This document shows, in pieces, positions 15,177 through 22,966 of a stretch of DNA of 26,332 bases (its first letter is position 1; every line of letters starts with the position of its first letter). A program made the translations under genes and the position numbers. The notes beneath the pieces are model-generated. The model saw only the letters and a list, made by a program, of their open reading frames with translations, was not told the origin of the DNA and did no database searches. This stretch comes from CAYIVF01 sp964366875 (GTDB lineage Bacteria > Patescibacteriota > Minisyncoccia > Minisyncoccales > Staskawiczbacteraceae): assembly GCA_964366875.1 (NCBI GenBank), contig CAYIVF010000007.1, positions 1 through 26,332 of the forward strand, written 5' to 3'.

Positions 15177-16472
15177 TTATTTAGTTAAAATAAAGGTTTT
15201 TAAAAAAGCTACAATTCTTTCCGCATCTTTTTGAGATATATTTATGTGCGTCGGCAGGTTTAGAGTAGTTTCAGCTAATTCTTCTGCTTTGGGGCACATC
15301 CCCAAACTATAATGCATCTTCTCTAATTTTGTATCAGAAGGAGCTATAACTGATGTGTACCAATCGCCGATTAAAATATTCTGCTTGCTCCACGCTTCAT
15401 AAATTATCTCGTGAGCTTTTGGATGTTTTATTGTAAAGCGTAGAAAACTATGCTTTATTTTTTTAGCTGACAAGTTTTCTGATAACAGATTATCTGAAAC
15501 TTGGAATTCTGTTCCTTTCAAGTTTTCGTAATAAAACCTACTGAGCTTTCTTCTATGCTCATGGAATTTATCTAATTTATTAAATTGATTTAAGGCTATA
15601 ACTGCTAACGCGTTAGGCAGGGCTTTGGGAAAATAACCGGGCCGTTGTCCCCTTTTTTCCTTCCAATGTACTGCCTTAGATAATATATGCAGCCATTGCG
15701 ATAAAACCAAAAAGAGCTTGCCTAAATCCCCAAAATTATAAACCGGCAAGATTATATAGTTTAGAAGTATTGGATGCAATAACTGCTGAAAAACCCAGAA
15801 AAATGACGGCTGCTTAAATTCTTTTTGCAACTCTTCAAGCTTTTTGCCTAAAATCTCATCATTTGTAACTGCCATACCCCCGTAAACAGACGAAATAACT
15901 TTATCCCGGGAAAAACTAAAAAAAGCGGCTTTTCCGAATGTGCCGACTTTTTGACCGTTAAACTCAGCTCCCAAAGCATGCGCGCAATCCTCAATTAAGA
16001 TTAGCCCGGGGGTACCCTTTGGGTCCCGCACAATAGTTATAATCTCGTCCATATTAGAAGGCATTCCAAATGTGTGCTGAACCATCAAAACCCTTGTTTC
16101 GGGGCTAATTTTGGCCTTTAAATCGCTTATATCCACGTTAAAAGAGTCTGTATCGCAATCTACATAGATGGGCTTTAAATCAAGCCACAAAATAGGATTT
16201 ATGGCGGCTGAACACGTAAATGCCTGCAAAAGCACTGAGCTTTGTTTTTTTAATTCCAATGCTTTTAATATAGCAAAAAAAGAACTTCTCCCGCTATTAA
16301 AAGATACTGCGTATTTTACGCCCAAATATTTTTTGAATTGTTCCTCTATATCTCTTATCGCTTTCCCCTTTTTCCAAAGCCACGGCCTAATAATTAAATT
16401 CAAAGCCAGTTTTATATCATCTGGCTCAATATTCGGAGATAAAGAAATAGAAATAGGTTTAAAATAACTCAT
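15177..16472 (-). CDS. DegT/DnrJ/EryC1/StrS-family PLP aminotransferase
   Basis: These enzymes usually aminate nucleotide-activated sugars for surface glycans. The PLP lysine is Lys191 in FFSFSRDKVISSVYGG; Asp162 in LILIEDCAHALGA contacts the cofactor ring; VSFNSGRSSFFAILKAL is the phosphate-binding part near residue 58, and QHTFGMPSNMDEI is family-typical. The 431 residues are slightly longer than most members, with a hydrophobic insertion around 205-260 (LLHPILLNYIILPVY). A palindromic mini-element encodes DPKGTPG at about 150-156, just before the LILIED strand. Its stop abuts the FemAB-type start, and its start overlaps the preceding MurF-like stop by 4 bp (ATGA). The substrate is unknown. 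Confidence 0.88.
   Translation of the reverse strand: MSYFKPISISLSPNIEPDDIKLALNLIIRPWLWKKGKAIRDIEEQFKKYLGVKYAVSFNSGRSSFFAILKALELKKQSSVLLQAFTCSAAINPILWLDLKPIYVDCDTDSFNVDISDLKAKISPETRVLMVQHTFGMPSNMDEIITIVRDPKGTPGLILIEDCAHALGAEFNGQKVGTFGKAAFFSFSRDKVISSVYGGMAVTNDEILGKKLEELQKEFKQPSFFWVFQQLLHPILLNYIILPVYNFGDLGKLFLVLSQWLHILSKAVHWKEKRGQRPGYFPKALPNALAVIALNQFNKLDKFHEHRRKLSRFYYENLKGTEFQVSDNLLSENLSAKKIKHSFLRFTIKHPKAHEIIYEAWSKQNILIGDWYTSVIAPSDTKLEKMHYSLGMCPKAEELAETTLNLPTHINISQKDAERIVAFLKTFILTK
16009..16026 (-). repeat. palindromic mini-element copy D (DegT-type gene, 18 bp)
   Basis: On the coding strand GGACCC, AAA, GGGTACCCC. It is read as DPKGTP directly before the conserved LILIEDCAH strand. Confidence 0.75.
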
Positions 16473-18067
16473 AACAAACTTATTAATCGAGCGGGGACCC
16501 TGCCTTCTAACAACACAACATCGCCTTTTTTACAAAAAAGCGTGATTATTGAATAAATGTCCTGCGGGTTGTCGCACAATAAAATGTTTTTGGCGTCGCC
16601 CCCTTCACCCAAAAAGCCATTTTTTATATCTTTAAATCTGTCTCTGCTGGTAATTATTGCCAAGTCGCAAATTTCTGCGATTTTTCTGCCTATTTTTTCG
16701 TGAACTTCTTTAGATTTTTCTCCGAGCTCAATTAAAGACGGCATTACAATAACTTTCTTTTGTAAAAATACGTTAAGATAATCTATGTCTGCATAAACCC
16801 CGTCTGGATTAGAGGAATACGAAGAATCAATAATATTAATACCGTGTTTGCCTTTTTTCAGGGTCATGCCTGCTTGCTCTTGTTTTATGTTCTTGCAGGC
16901 TTCTGCGATTTCTTCAAGGTTCATGTCAAGTTCTTTTGCAACAAGGATGGCAGCCAAAATGTTCTGGATGTTCTGCCCACCCAAAACGTTTACTCTGAAA
17001 TGAACAATTTTTTTGCTTTTGTCGACAGCCAAAAAGGAAATAAAATCCTCGTGCACCGACAATTGGTCTGTCCAAATATCCGAGTTTACTTTTTTTCCAG
17101 TCGTGCTGTAAACCTTTTTTTCGGGGTACCCTTCGGGTCCTGTTTTTTTATACAAATCCAGGCAATATTTATTATCGCCGTTTAAAACTAAAACACCGTC
17201 TTTGGGTAACATTTTTGCTAATTCCCTGCCGCCTTCAGCGGAAAGCAGATTATCTAAAGAGCCAAAGAGGGCGAGATGCTGCTCGTTAACTCCCGTAACA
17301 ACGCCGATTTCAGGTTTTAATATGTTGCAAACCTCTTTTACTTTGCCTTTATTATACGCGCCGACTTCAGCAATAAAAATTTGATGGCTTGGTTTTAAAT
17401 CATCTAAAATGCACTTTGCAACGCCAATTTCAGAATTCTGGTGCTCTTTTGTTTTTAAAACCTTGTATTTTTTAGAAAGTATCGTTGATAAAAATTCTTT
17501 AGTTGAGGTTTTACCATAAGAACCCGTGATGGCAATCACCTTAAGATTACCTGCCGATTTGATATTTTTAATCTTTTCTGCGGCCTTGTTTAACGTGTTG
17601 TTTCTAATTAAAACTGCTAAAGGCTGGAATGAAAGCACAACCAAAGAAACAATTAACGGAGTTAAAATATCAAAAAGCAAGATATAAAGAGGGTTATTAA
17701 CCCAGAATGCAAATAAAACCAACAAGGCAAACAATAATAATGTTAAAAGCACAGTCTTTGCAGTCCTCACGGGTTTCTTTGTCTTTTTTAAAGCAATTGA
17801 AACTATAAACGCCAAAGATTCTGCAAAATAAATCAAAAATAAAATAGAAAAAAGGAGAGCGAATAATTCACTCCTAAGAATAAAGAGAGCAGCTAAAATT
17901 ATTTTAACGAATAATAGAGGGTCAAAAATCAACTTTTTGCCTTTGTGCGTATTGAAGTGGTCTAAAAAACGACCGATGTGATATTCTTTCAGCTGCCAAA
18001 GATAGACCCAAAAAAGGATATATTTTGAAGTTCTTATAAACCAAAATGTGTTTAATAAAAGAAACAT
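16469..18067 (-). CDS. murF: MurF-like Mur ligase with N-terminal membrane domain
   Basis: Residues 1-155 hold about four membrane helices (for example KIILAALFILRSELFALLFSILFLIYF and VLLTLLLFALLVLFAFWV). The remaining part is a Mur ligase: the ATP loop TGSYGKTSTK at 181-190, LKTKEHQNSEIGVAKCIL, FIAEVGAYNKGKVKEVCNILKPEIGVVTGVNEQHLALFG, VLNGDNKYC, and IIDSSYSSNPDGVYADIDYL. These fit UDP-MurNAc-tripeptide:D-Ala-D-Ala ligase best, so MurF is the likely role; a related amide ligase cannot be excluded. Soluble MurF lacks the membrane part, so here the step would occur at the membrane. A mini-element encodes GPEGYPE near residue 309. It lies between the hydrolase (1 bp before its start) and the aminotransferase genes. 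Confidence 0.82.
   Translation of the reverse strand: MFLLLNTFWFIRTSKYILFWVYLWQLKEYHIGRFLDHFNTHKGKKLIFDPLLFVKIILAALFILRSELFALLFSILFLIYFAESLAFIVSIALKKTKKPVRTAKTVLLTLLLFALLVLFAFWVNNPLYILLFDILTPLIVSLVVLSFQPLAVLIRNNTLNKAAEKIKNIKSAGNLKVIAITGSYGKTSTKEFLSTILSKKYKVLKTKEHQNSEIGVAKCILDDLKPSHQIFIAEVGAYNKGKVKEVCNILKPEIGVVTGVNEQHLALFGSLDNLLSAEGGRELAKMLPKDGVLVLNGDNKYCLDLYKKTGPEGYPEKKVYSTTGKKVNSDIWTDQLSVHEDFISFLAVDKSKKIVHFRVNVLGGQNIQNILAAILVAKELDMNLEEIAEACKNIKQEQAGMTLKKGKHGINIIDSSYSSNPDGVYADIDYLNVFLQKKVIVMPSLIELGEKSKEVHEKIGRKIAEICDLAIITSRDRFKDIKNGFLGEGGDAKNILLCDNPQDIYSIITLFCKKGDVVLLEGRVPARLISLL
17123..17140 (-). repeat. palindromic mini-element copy E (MurF-like gene, 18 bp)
   Basis: On the coding strand GGACCC, GAA, GGGTACCCC. 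It is read as GPEGYP between YKKT and EKKVYS. Confidence 0.75.
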
Positions 18068-18068
18068 T

Positions 18069-18815
18069 TTACAAATTATTTATAATTTCCTCTGCAAGCG
18101 CTTCCGGTTGTTTTCTGTTCAAGTCGTGCCCGGCCCCCGGTATAATTACGAGCTTTGAATTTTTAATCTGTTTTGATATAAAATAAGCGTCTTCTATTGG
18201 CGTAAACTCGTCTTTGCCGCCCCAAATAATTACTGTTGGCACCTTAATAAATGGCAAGTGAAAAGAAAGGTCTTCAGAAATTATATTTAAGTAAGTTTCT
18301 TTCATCACGCCCTCAACATATAGATAATCGCTTTTGCGAATAATAAATTTGTAAACAGCTTTTCTAAAATAACTATAGCAGGGCAGAAAATAAAAAAGCT
18401 TTATGATTTTTGATACTTTTGTGAAAAAATCTTTTTTAGTTGTTTTTTTTCTTACACAGGCAGCCGACACTAAAAATAATTTTTTGATTTCCTGGGCGTG
18501 TTTTACCGCTAATTTAGACGCCAAAGCGCCGCCGAAAGAATGACCCAACAGATAAAAGTCGCCAAGGTTCATTTGTTTTATAAACTGCTCAACCCAATCA
18601 ATGTATTTATTGGTATTCCACGGCACAGAAAGAAAGTCCGATCTGCCAAACCCCGGCAAATTGGGAACTATAACTTTAAATCCTTTTTGGGAAATTAGTT
18701 GCGCCACATTTTCCCATCTTTCAGAGTTAGACCCCCAGCCGTGTAAAACAAGAAAAGGAGTTCCTTCCCCAAATGTTTTATAATCTGTTTTAATGCCATT
18801 GATTGTGATTTCCAA
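18069..18815 (-). CDS. alpha/beta hydrolase
   Basis: The 248-residue product has the full hydrolase pattern: oxyanion segment HGWGSNSERW (25-34), nucleophile elbow GHSFGG with Ser93, Asp in WGGKDEFTP, and His in GAGHDL near residue 233. A lid with aromatic residues (KLFYFLPCYSYFRKAVYKF) sits between. The substrate is unknown; being first in an operon with MurF-like, aminotransferase, FemAB and FtsQ genes hints at envelope metabolism but proves nothing. The start is TTG at 18813-18815. No upstream ATG or Shine-Dalgarno sequence was found close by. Confidence 0.83.
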   Translation of the reverse strand: MEITINGIKTDYKTFGEGTPFLVLHGWGSNSERWENVAQLISQKGFKVIVPNLPGFGRSDFLSVPWNTNKYIDWVEQFIKQMNLGDFYLLGHSFGGALASKLAVKHAQEIKKLFLVSAACVRKKTTKKDFFTKVSKIIKLFYFLPCYSYFRKAVYKFIIRKSDYLYVEGVMKETYLNIISEDLSFHLPFIKVPTVIIWGGKDEFTPIEDAYFISKQIKNSKLVIIPGAGHDLNRKQPEALAEEIINNL

Positions 18816-18830
18816 TTTTAAAAAGCTCGT

Positions 18831-18881
18831 AGAGGCCCGACCTCCTTAAAAACTTAAAGCTTTCGGGGAGGTCGGGCCTCT
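18831..18881 (-). terminator. 15-bp perfect inverted repeat between serS and the hydrolase gene
   Basis: AGAGGCCCGACCTCC (18831-18845) pairs perfectly with 18867-18881 across a 21-nt loop. It starts 7 bp after the serS stop, the place for a terminator, and a T5 run follows 6 nt after the 3' arm on the minus strand rather than directly. It may act as an imperfect terminator or an RNA processing or stability element for the downstream operon. Confidence 0.5.
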
Positions 18882-18887
18882 CTTGGC

Positions 18888-20129
18888 TTATTTTATAACT
18901 TTGAAGCCGCAGTATTTTTGCAAAACTTTCGGCAGCTTTATGCTTCCGTCTTTTTGCTGGTAATTCTCAATAATCATTATTAGAGGGCGCATAGAAAAAG
19001 CTGTTCCGTTTATCGCATGAACAAAATTTATTTTGCCGGATTTATCTCTATAACGAATATTCAGTCTTCGTGTTTGAAAATCTGTGCAGTTTGATGTTGA
19101 ATGCGTTTCCCTGTATCTATTTTCCGACGGCAGCCAGGTTTCAATGTCATATTTTTTAGCTGCCGGCAATCCTAAGTCTCCGGTGCAAATGTTTAAAACC
19201 TGATAAGGCAACCCAAGCGACTTCATTAACTTCTCCTCTATATACAATAAATAATCGTGCATTTTTTTAGAATCTTCGGGTTTGGTCAAGCAAAACATCT
19301 CTAATTTATCAAATTCGTGAACTCTTAAAATTCCGCCGGTATCTTTTCCATAAGAGCCGGCTTCTCGCCTGAAACAAGTTGTAAATCCAACATATCTTTT
19401 TGACAACTCTTTTTCATCTAAAACCTCGTCCGAATGCATAGTTCCCATTGACTGTTCTGAGGTGCCTATTAAATATAAATTATCCTTGGGCAAAAAATAA
19501 GCTTCACTATCGTCAGTTTGTTCTAAATAACCCATACCCATTGCCATCTTTGCGGTTATCATTTTTGGCGGGAGCAAAGGTGTAAATCCTTCTTTTATTA
19601 AAACGTCAAAACCGTAACGCATTAAAGAAAGGTGCAGTATGACTAATTGGTTTTTTATAAAACTAAATCTCGTTCCAGATATTTTCGACGCCCGCTCTAT
19701 ATCAATTAAATCAAGGTCCGTGGCAATTTTCATGTAATCCTTGACTGGAAAATTAAACCTGGGAATCTTCCCACATTTTCTTAAAACAACATTTCCGGAA
19801 TCATCTTTTCCGACTGGTACATCGTCAAATGGAATATTGGGCAATTGCAAAAGCAAACCTTTCAATTCTGCCTCAATTTCTTCTAATTCCGGCTCCATTG
19901 ATTTTATTTTTTCTTTAATTTCTTTTGCCTGAGTTATCAAAACATTATTTTCCTTTCCGCCTCGGCTGATTTTATTCTGCTCTGCTCTCAATGTTTCCAA
20001 CTCTGTCATTAATTCTCTTTTTTTCTTGTCCAATTCTAAAACTCTGTCCACATCAACGTTGGCATTTTTATTTTTACAAGCTTCTTTAACCTTCTCAGGA
20101 TTTTGCCTAATAAAATTTATATCCAACAT
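18888..20129 (-). CDS. serS: serine--tRNA ligase
   Basis: This class II synthetase charges tRNA-Ser. The N-terminal MLDINFIRQNPEKVKEACKNKN leads into a long antiparallel coiled coil (about 30-95) that grips the tRNA variable arm. The catalytic core shows PLLPPKM, LYLIGTSEQSMGTMHSDE, motif 2 TTCFRREAGSYGKDTGGILRVHEFDKLEMF, ETHSTSNCTDFQTRRLNIRY and motif 3 NGTAFSMRPLIMIIENYQQKDGSI. At 413 residues it is complete. The coding order is lysS, metallopeptidase-like gene, serS, and the latter two are 15 bp apart when the shifted frame is used. Confidence 0.97.
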   Translation of the reverse strand: MLDINFIRQNPEKVKEACKNKNANVDVDRVLELDKKKRELMTELETLRAEQNKISRGGKENNVLITQAKEIKEKIKSMEPELEEIEAELKGLLLQLPNIPFDDVPVGKDDSGNVVLRKCGKIPRFNFPVKDYMKIATDLDLIDIERASKISGTRFSFIKNQLVILHLSLMRYGFDVLIKEGFTPLLPPKMITAKMAMGMGYLEQTDDSEAYFLPKDNLYLIGTSEQSMGTMHSDEVLDEKELSKRYVGFTTCFRREAGSYGKDTGGILRVHEFDKLEMFCLTKPEDSKKMHDYLLYIEEKLMKSLGLPYQVLNICTGDLGLPAAKKYDIETWLPSENRYRETHSTSNCTDFQTRRLNIRYRDKSGKINFVHAINGTAFSMRPLIMIIENYQQKDGSIKLPKVLQKYCGFKVIK

Positions 20130-20144
20130 ATTGTTTATAATTTA

Positions 20145-21007
20145 TTATTTTTTTTCTTTTGTCTGTTCACCTATACTAATAAACGACCCCTCACCATAAG
20201 TTTTCTCGATTTCCCTGGCCACGGGCAATAATCTTCCAGACATAACGGCTTTTGCAAAAAGATTAAAAACTTCTTCTTTCAACTTTTTTAATTTAATTTT
20301 TATTTCTTCCCCCAGCCCTTCTTCAAATTCTTCGTCTGATTTTTTTTCGTAGTCCTCTTTTCGGGATATGCAAAAACAAATTCTCTGGCGCTCGGCGGTA
20401 AATTTGAATCAAATTTTGCCCCTGACAAATGAGCGATTGAGGGAAAATATTCTTTATGAAATCTGCTGGCCAGTTCTTCAATTACAGCTTCATTTATGTC
20501 ATAAAAATATATTTCTTTCTCAAAAGTTTTGATTTTAAAGCCAGACCTTCTAATTCCTGGCTTCCCGCTTTCTGACTGAACGGAAAGAAATGAATTAAAA
20601 TGCAGTGCTTCGTGCACAACAGATCTGGCATTAACCAAAATGCTTTTTTGATCTACAATTCCAATAGACTGGGTATGAGGATGATAAAAACCATTTGTAA
20701 TGATATTGTCTCCGGTTTCAAATGGTATTTTTTCCGCATCAAAAAAATGCACATGTTTTAATTTAAGCGGTACGGGTTTACCATCATATCTTTTAACGAA
20801 TTCTGGCATTTTTTCTAAAATTCCTTCAACAACCTCCGCTTCCTCTTTCGTCTTTGGCTTTTCATATTCATCAAGCTTCTGGTCCTCAAAAATTTTCTCG
20901 TAAAATACGAGAAAACGTTCCTCAGTTTCCTGATCTTCTCCAACCACTTCCGAAATTCCCGTTTTCCTTTCTTGATATTCTTCTCTATTTTTCGGTTCCC
21001 CTTCCAT
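20145..21007 (-). CDS. gluzincin-like (HExxH) putative metallopeptidase with a frame break
   Basis: The first frame (20300-21007) encodes residues 1-235. It contains VVHEALHFNSF with a HExxH zinc motif at 132-136 and a downstream acidic helix INEAVIEELASRF (Glu173 or Glu177/178) that could provide the third zinc ligand. There is no signal peptide, so it is probably cytoplasmic. At an A8 run (minus strand; 20340-20347) the coding pattern moves to the -1 frame and continues for 64 residues (SDEEFEEGLGEEIKIKLKKL, then KEEVFNLFAKAVMSGRLLPV) to a TAA at 20145, giving about 287 residues. The unshifted frame ends in a Lys/Thr/Asn-rich tail that looks noncoding. The run fits the heptamer A AAA AAT, so programmed frameshifting, transcript slippage or a missing A in the assembly are all possible. 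The substrate is unknown. Confidence 0.7.
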
Positions 21008-21020
21008 AATTTATCATAAT

Positions 21021-22484
21021 TTATTGTTTTAGTTTCATCAAAGGGAATATTTGGCATTCGCGGCTGGGTTTGTCCATTAAAAAACTGAATAAGCGTTCCG
21101 AAACACCGAAGCCGCAGGTTGGCGGCATTCCGTGTTCTAGTGCCTCAACAAAGTCATGGTCATACATTTGCGCTTCTTCGTCGCCTTTGTCGCGAAGTTT
21201 TTGTTGTTCGGCAAATCTTTCTGCCTGGTCGATTGGGTTATTTAACTCTGAATATCCGTTGCCGATTTCAGAGCCGGCTAAAATCATTTGGAATCTTTGC
21301 GCCATAGCCGGGTTTTTTTCGTTTCTTTTGGCTAACGGAGATACATCAATCGGCGTGTTTATTAAAAATCCGGGTCCTGAAATATTTTTGCGGCAAAATT
21401 TCCACAAATTATCAATTGCTCTTGTTCTATTAAAGCCTTTTTTATCATAATCAATGCCAAGCTTTATTAATGCCTGCTCTATTTCCTGCAAACTCGCCTC
21501 TAAAACATTTACTTTTGTATATTTGCTTATTGTTGAGCAATAATCGTATTTTTCCCATTTTTTTCCCAAGTCCACATCAAAACTTTTTATTTTAAATTTC
21601 AAAGTCCCGAATGTTTTTTTGGCAACGTATTTATACATTTCTTCAACTAATTTCATTCCCTGTTCGTAATCAGCGTATGCCCAGTAAAATTCCATTTGAG
21701 TGTAATCCTGCAAATGTTCTGAATCCATTCCTTCGTTTCTGAATTGCCTGCCTATTTCAAAGGTCTTTTCAAATCCGGCAACCATTAATCTTTTCTGCCA
21801 TAATTCGCCCATTGAAATGCGCAAATAAACATCCATATCCAAGGCATTATGGTGAGTTGTAAAGGGTCTCGCATCAGCTCCGCCGGGGGTAGTCTCTAAA
21901 ACTGGGGTTTCCACTTCTAAAAAGCCTTTTTTTACTAAAAACTCTCTCATTGAGTTCCAAAATATGGCTTTCTTTTCAACCATTTCTTTGACTTCCGGAT
22001 TGAAAATAATATCTAAATATCTTTTGCGTAATTTTTCCTCAATATCCTGCAAGCCATGCCATTTTTCTGGCAAGGGCAATAATGCTTTTGCCAGCATTTT
22101 ATAGTCCTCTGCCTCAATTGTTTTTTCGCCTTTCTGCGTTGTAAAAAGCGTGCCTTTTATTTCCACAAAATCAGCTATATCAAAAACATCCAGGAAAAAT
22201 TTATATCCTTTCTCCCCTATTTTATCCTGTTTTATAATCGCCTGGATTTTTCCCGAGCCATCATTGATATCTAAAAAAGTAGCTCCGCCGTGTTCTCTTT
22301 GAGCCATTATTCTTCCGGCTAAAATAATTGTTTTTTTCGCTTTAGATAATTTTGAAAAACCATCTATTGCCTCGGCTATTGTATGGGTTCTTTTTGTCTG
22401 AGCCGGATAAGCCAAAAGCCCGCTATGTTCAAGCTTTTTTAATTTTTCTAATCGTGTTTTTCTAAGTTCTTCTATTGTAGGCAT
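21021..22484 (-). CDS. lysS: lysine--tRNA ligase, class II
   Basis: This enzyme charges tRNA-Lys. The N-terminal OB fold (TIILAGRIMAQREHGGATFLDINDGSGKIQ) binds the anticodon. The catalytic domain has KRYLDIIFNPEV, motif 1 with FLEVETPVLETTPGGADARPF, FEIGRQFRNEGMDSEHLQDYTQMEFYWAYADYEQGM (motif 2), and the closing motif 3 GFGVSERLFSFLMDKPSRECQIFPLMK. At 487 residues it is complete. The usual lysine-pocket segment before motif 3 (ALEHGMPPTCGFGVS) is intact. A -10/-35 pair at 22506-22534 lies about 20 bp upstream, divergent from the RNA2 promoter, and the metallopeptidase-like gene follows within 13 bp. Confidence 0.97.
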   Translation of the reverse strand: MPTIEELRKTRLEKLKKLEHSGLLAYPAQTKRTHTIAEAIDGFSKLSKAKKTIILAGRIMAQREHGGATFLDINDGSGKIQAIIKQDKIGEKGYKFFLDVFDIADFVEIKGTLFTTQKGEKTIEAEDYKMLAKALLPLPEKWHGLQDIEEKLRKRYLDIIFNPEVKEMVEKKAIFWNSMREFLVKKGFLEVETPVLETTPGGADARPFTTHHNALDMDVYLRISMGELWQKRLMVAGFEKTFEIGRQFRNEGMDSEHLQDYTQMEFYWAYADYEQGMKLVEEMYKYVAKKTFGTLKFKIKSFDVDLGKKWEKYDYCSTISKYTKVNVLEASLQEIEQALIKLGIDYDKKGFNRTRAIDNLWKFCRKNISGPGFLINTPIDVSPLAKRNEKNPAMAQRFQMILAGSEIGNGYSELNNPIDQAERFAEQQKLRDKGDEEAQMYDHDFVEALEHGMPPTCGFGVSERLFSFLMDKPSRECQIFPLMKLKQ

Positions 22485-22505
22485 ACTTTTGATGTTAATT
22501 TATTT

Positions 22506-22534
22506 ATAATACCAAACTTGCTAAAACCAGTAAA
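22506..22534 (-). promoter_or_regulatory. promoter candidate for lysS
   Basis: TTTACT (22529-22534), a 17-bp spacer and TATTAT (22506-22511) on the minus strand, giving a UTR of about 15 nt without a Shine-Dalgarno sequence. It is back to back with the RNA2 promoter. Confidence 0.5.
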
Positions 22535-22539
22535 CCCCC

Positions 22540-22568
22540 TTGACAAGGGTTTTGGAACATGCTAAGAT
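22540..22568 (+). promoter_or_regulatory. sigma70-type promoter of RNA2
   Basis: A perfect TTGACA (22540-22545), 17-bp spacer, and TAAGAT (22563-22568). The spacer begins AGGGTTTT, close to that of the RNA1 promoter. +1 is expected near 22575. Confidence 0.7.
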
Positions 22569-22574
22569 TAATTA

Positions 22575-22940
22575 TTGAAGAAAAGTCCGACCTGCAGGAC
22601 ATAAAGCAGGCATCTGTATGGTCCCCTGGGGTGCAGACCAGAAGGCAGATGATTGAAACAAGCCAACGACGATTTCTTTCCCCCTGTCGCGCACAGCAAG
22701 AAAGAGAAATCGTCAATGGCGCACTTTTCCAATCCAAAAACTGACAGGGAGTTGTAAGTAGGCTATCGGCGAAAATAACGCCGGCGTGCCACAGGACCCA
22801 ACTTGACAATAACCCGTGGTATAGGTTGCCTGCCAGCTGCCTGTCAGTTATTATTCAAGGAGCTTCGTGCTCCAGCGCCGTTTCGTTCAAAAGCCCCGGA
22901 ATCCCGGACGCCAACTGAACGAACACGGCGCTCTTTTTTT
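22575..22940 (+). ncRNA. RNA2: putative structured noncoding RNA sharing a core with RNA1
   Basis: About 365 nt with a promoter, terminator and dense secondary structure but no convincing protein frame. 5' domain: GAAAAGT (22580-22586) pairs with ACTTTTC (22723-22729) and encloses three hairpins, CCTGC/GCAGG, CATCTG/CAGATG with TGGTC/GACCA, and a long GACGATTTCT/AGAAATCGTC stem (22668-22714). Core: AACTGACAGG (22739-22748) pairs with CCTGTCAGTT (22840-22849), the same helix sequence as P1 of RNA1, enclosing AGGC/GCCT, CGGCG/CGCCG and CCAC/GTGG pairings. A GGAGC/GCTCC hairpin and then the terminator-like stem follow. RNA1 has the core and 3' stem but lacks the 5' domain. The 5' AAAAGTCCGAC slightly recalls the RNase P CR-I element, but the other conserved regions are absent. 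The family is not recognised. Confidence 0.65.
22874..22940 (+). terminator. 3' hairpin and T-tract of RNA2
   Basis: AGCGCCGT/ACGGCGCT and TTCGTTCA/TGAACGAA form about 16 bp with one bulged C, then seven T at 22934-22940. The loop holds a further CCGG-AATC-CCGG hairpin and, like the RNA1 loop, begins AAAG and ends CCAAC. Confidence 0.75.
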
Positions 22941-22966
22941 GCACAAAATTACCAGTTGCCGGTTAC

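Noticed and set aside
22575..22600. RNase P RNA, suggested by AAAAGTCCGAC resembling the CR-I element
   Set aside because: It lies at the very 5' end with no P1-P3 before it, and the other conserved regions (ACAGA, GGTAAGA, the 3' P4 strand) were not found.
22575..22940. tmRNA, suggested by length of about 365 nt and a short internal ATG frame at 22618
   Set aside because: No tRNA-like ends, no CCA, no T-arm, and the 12-codon frame does not resemble a tag peptide.
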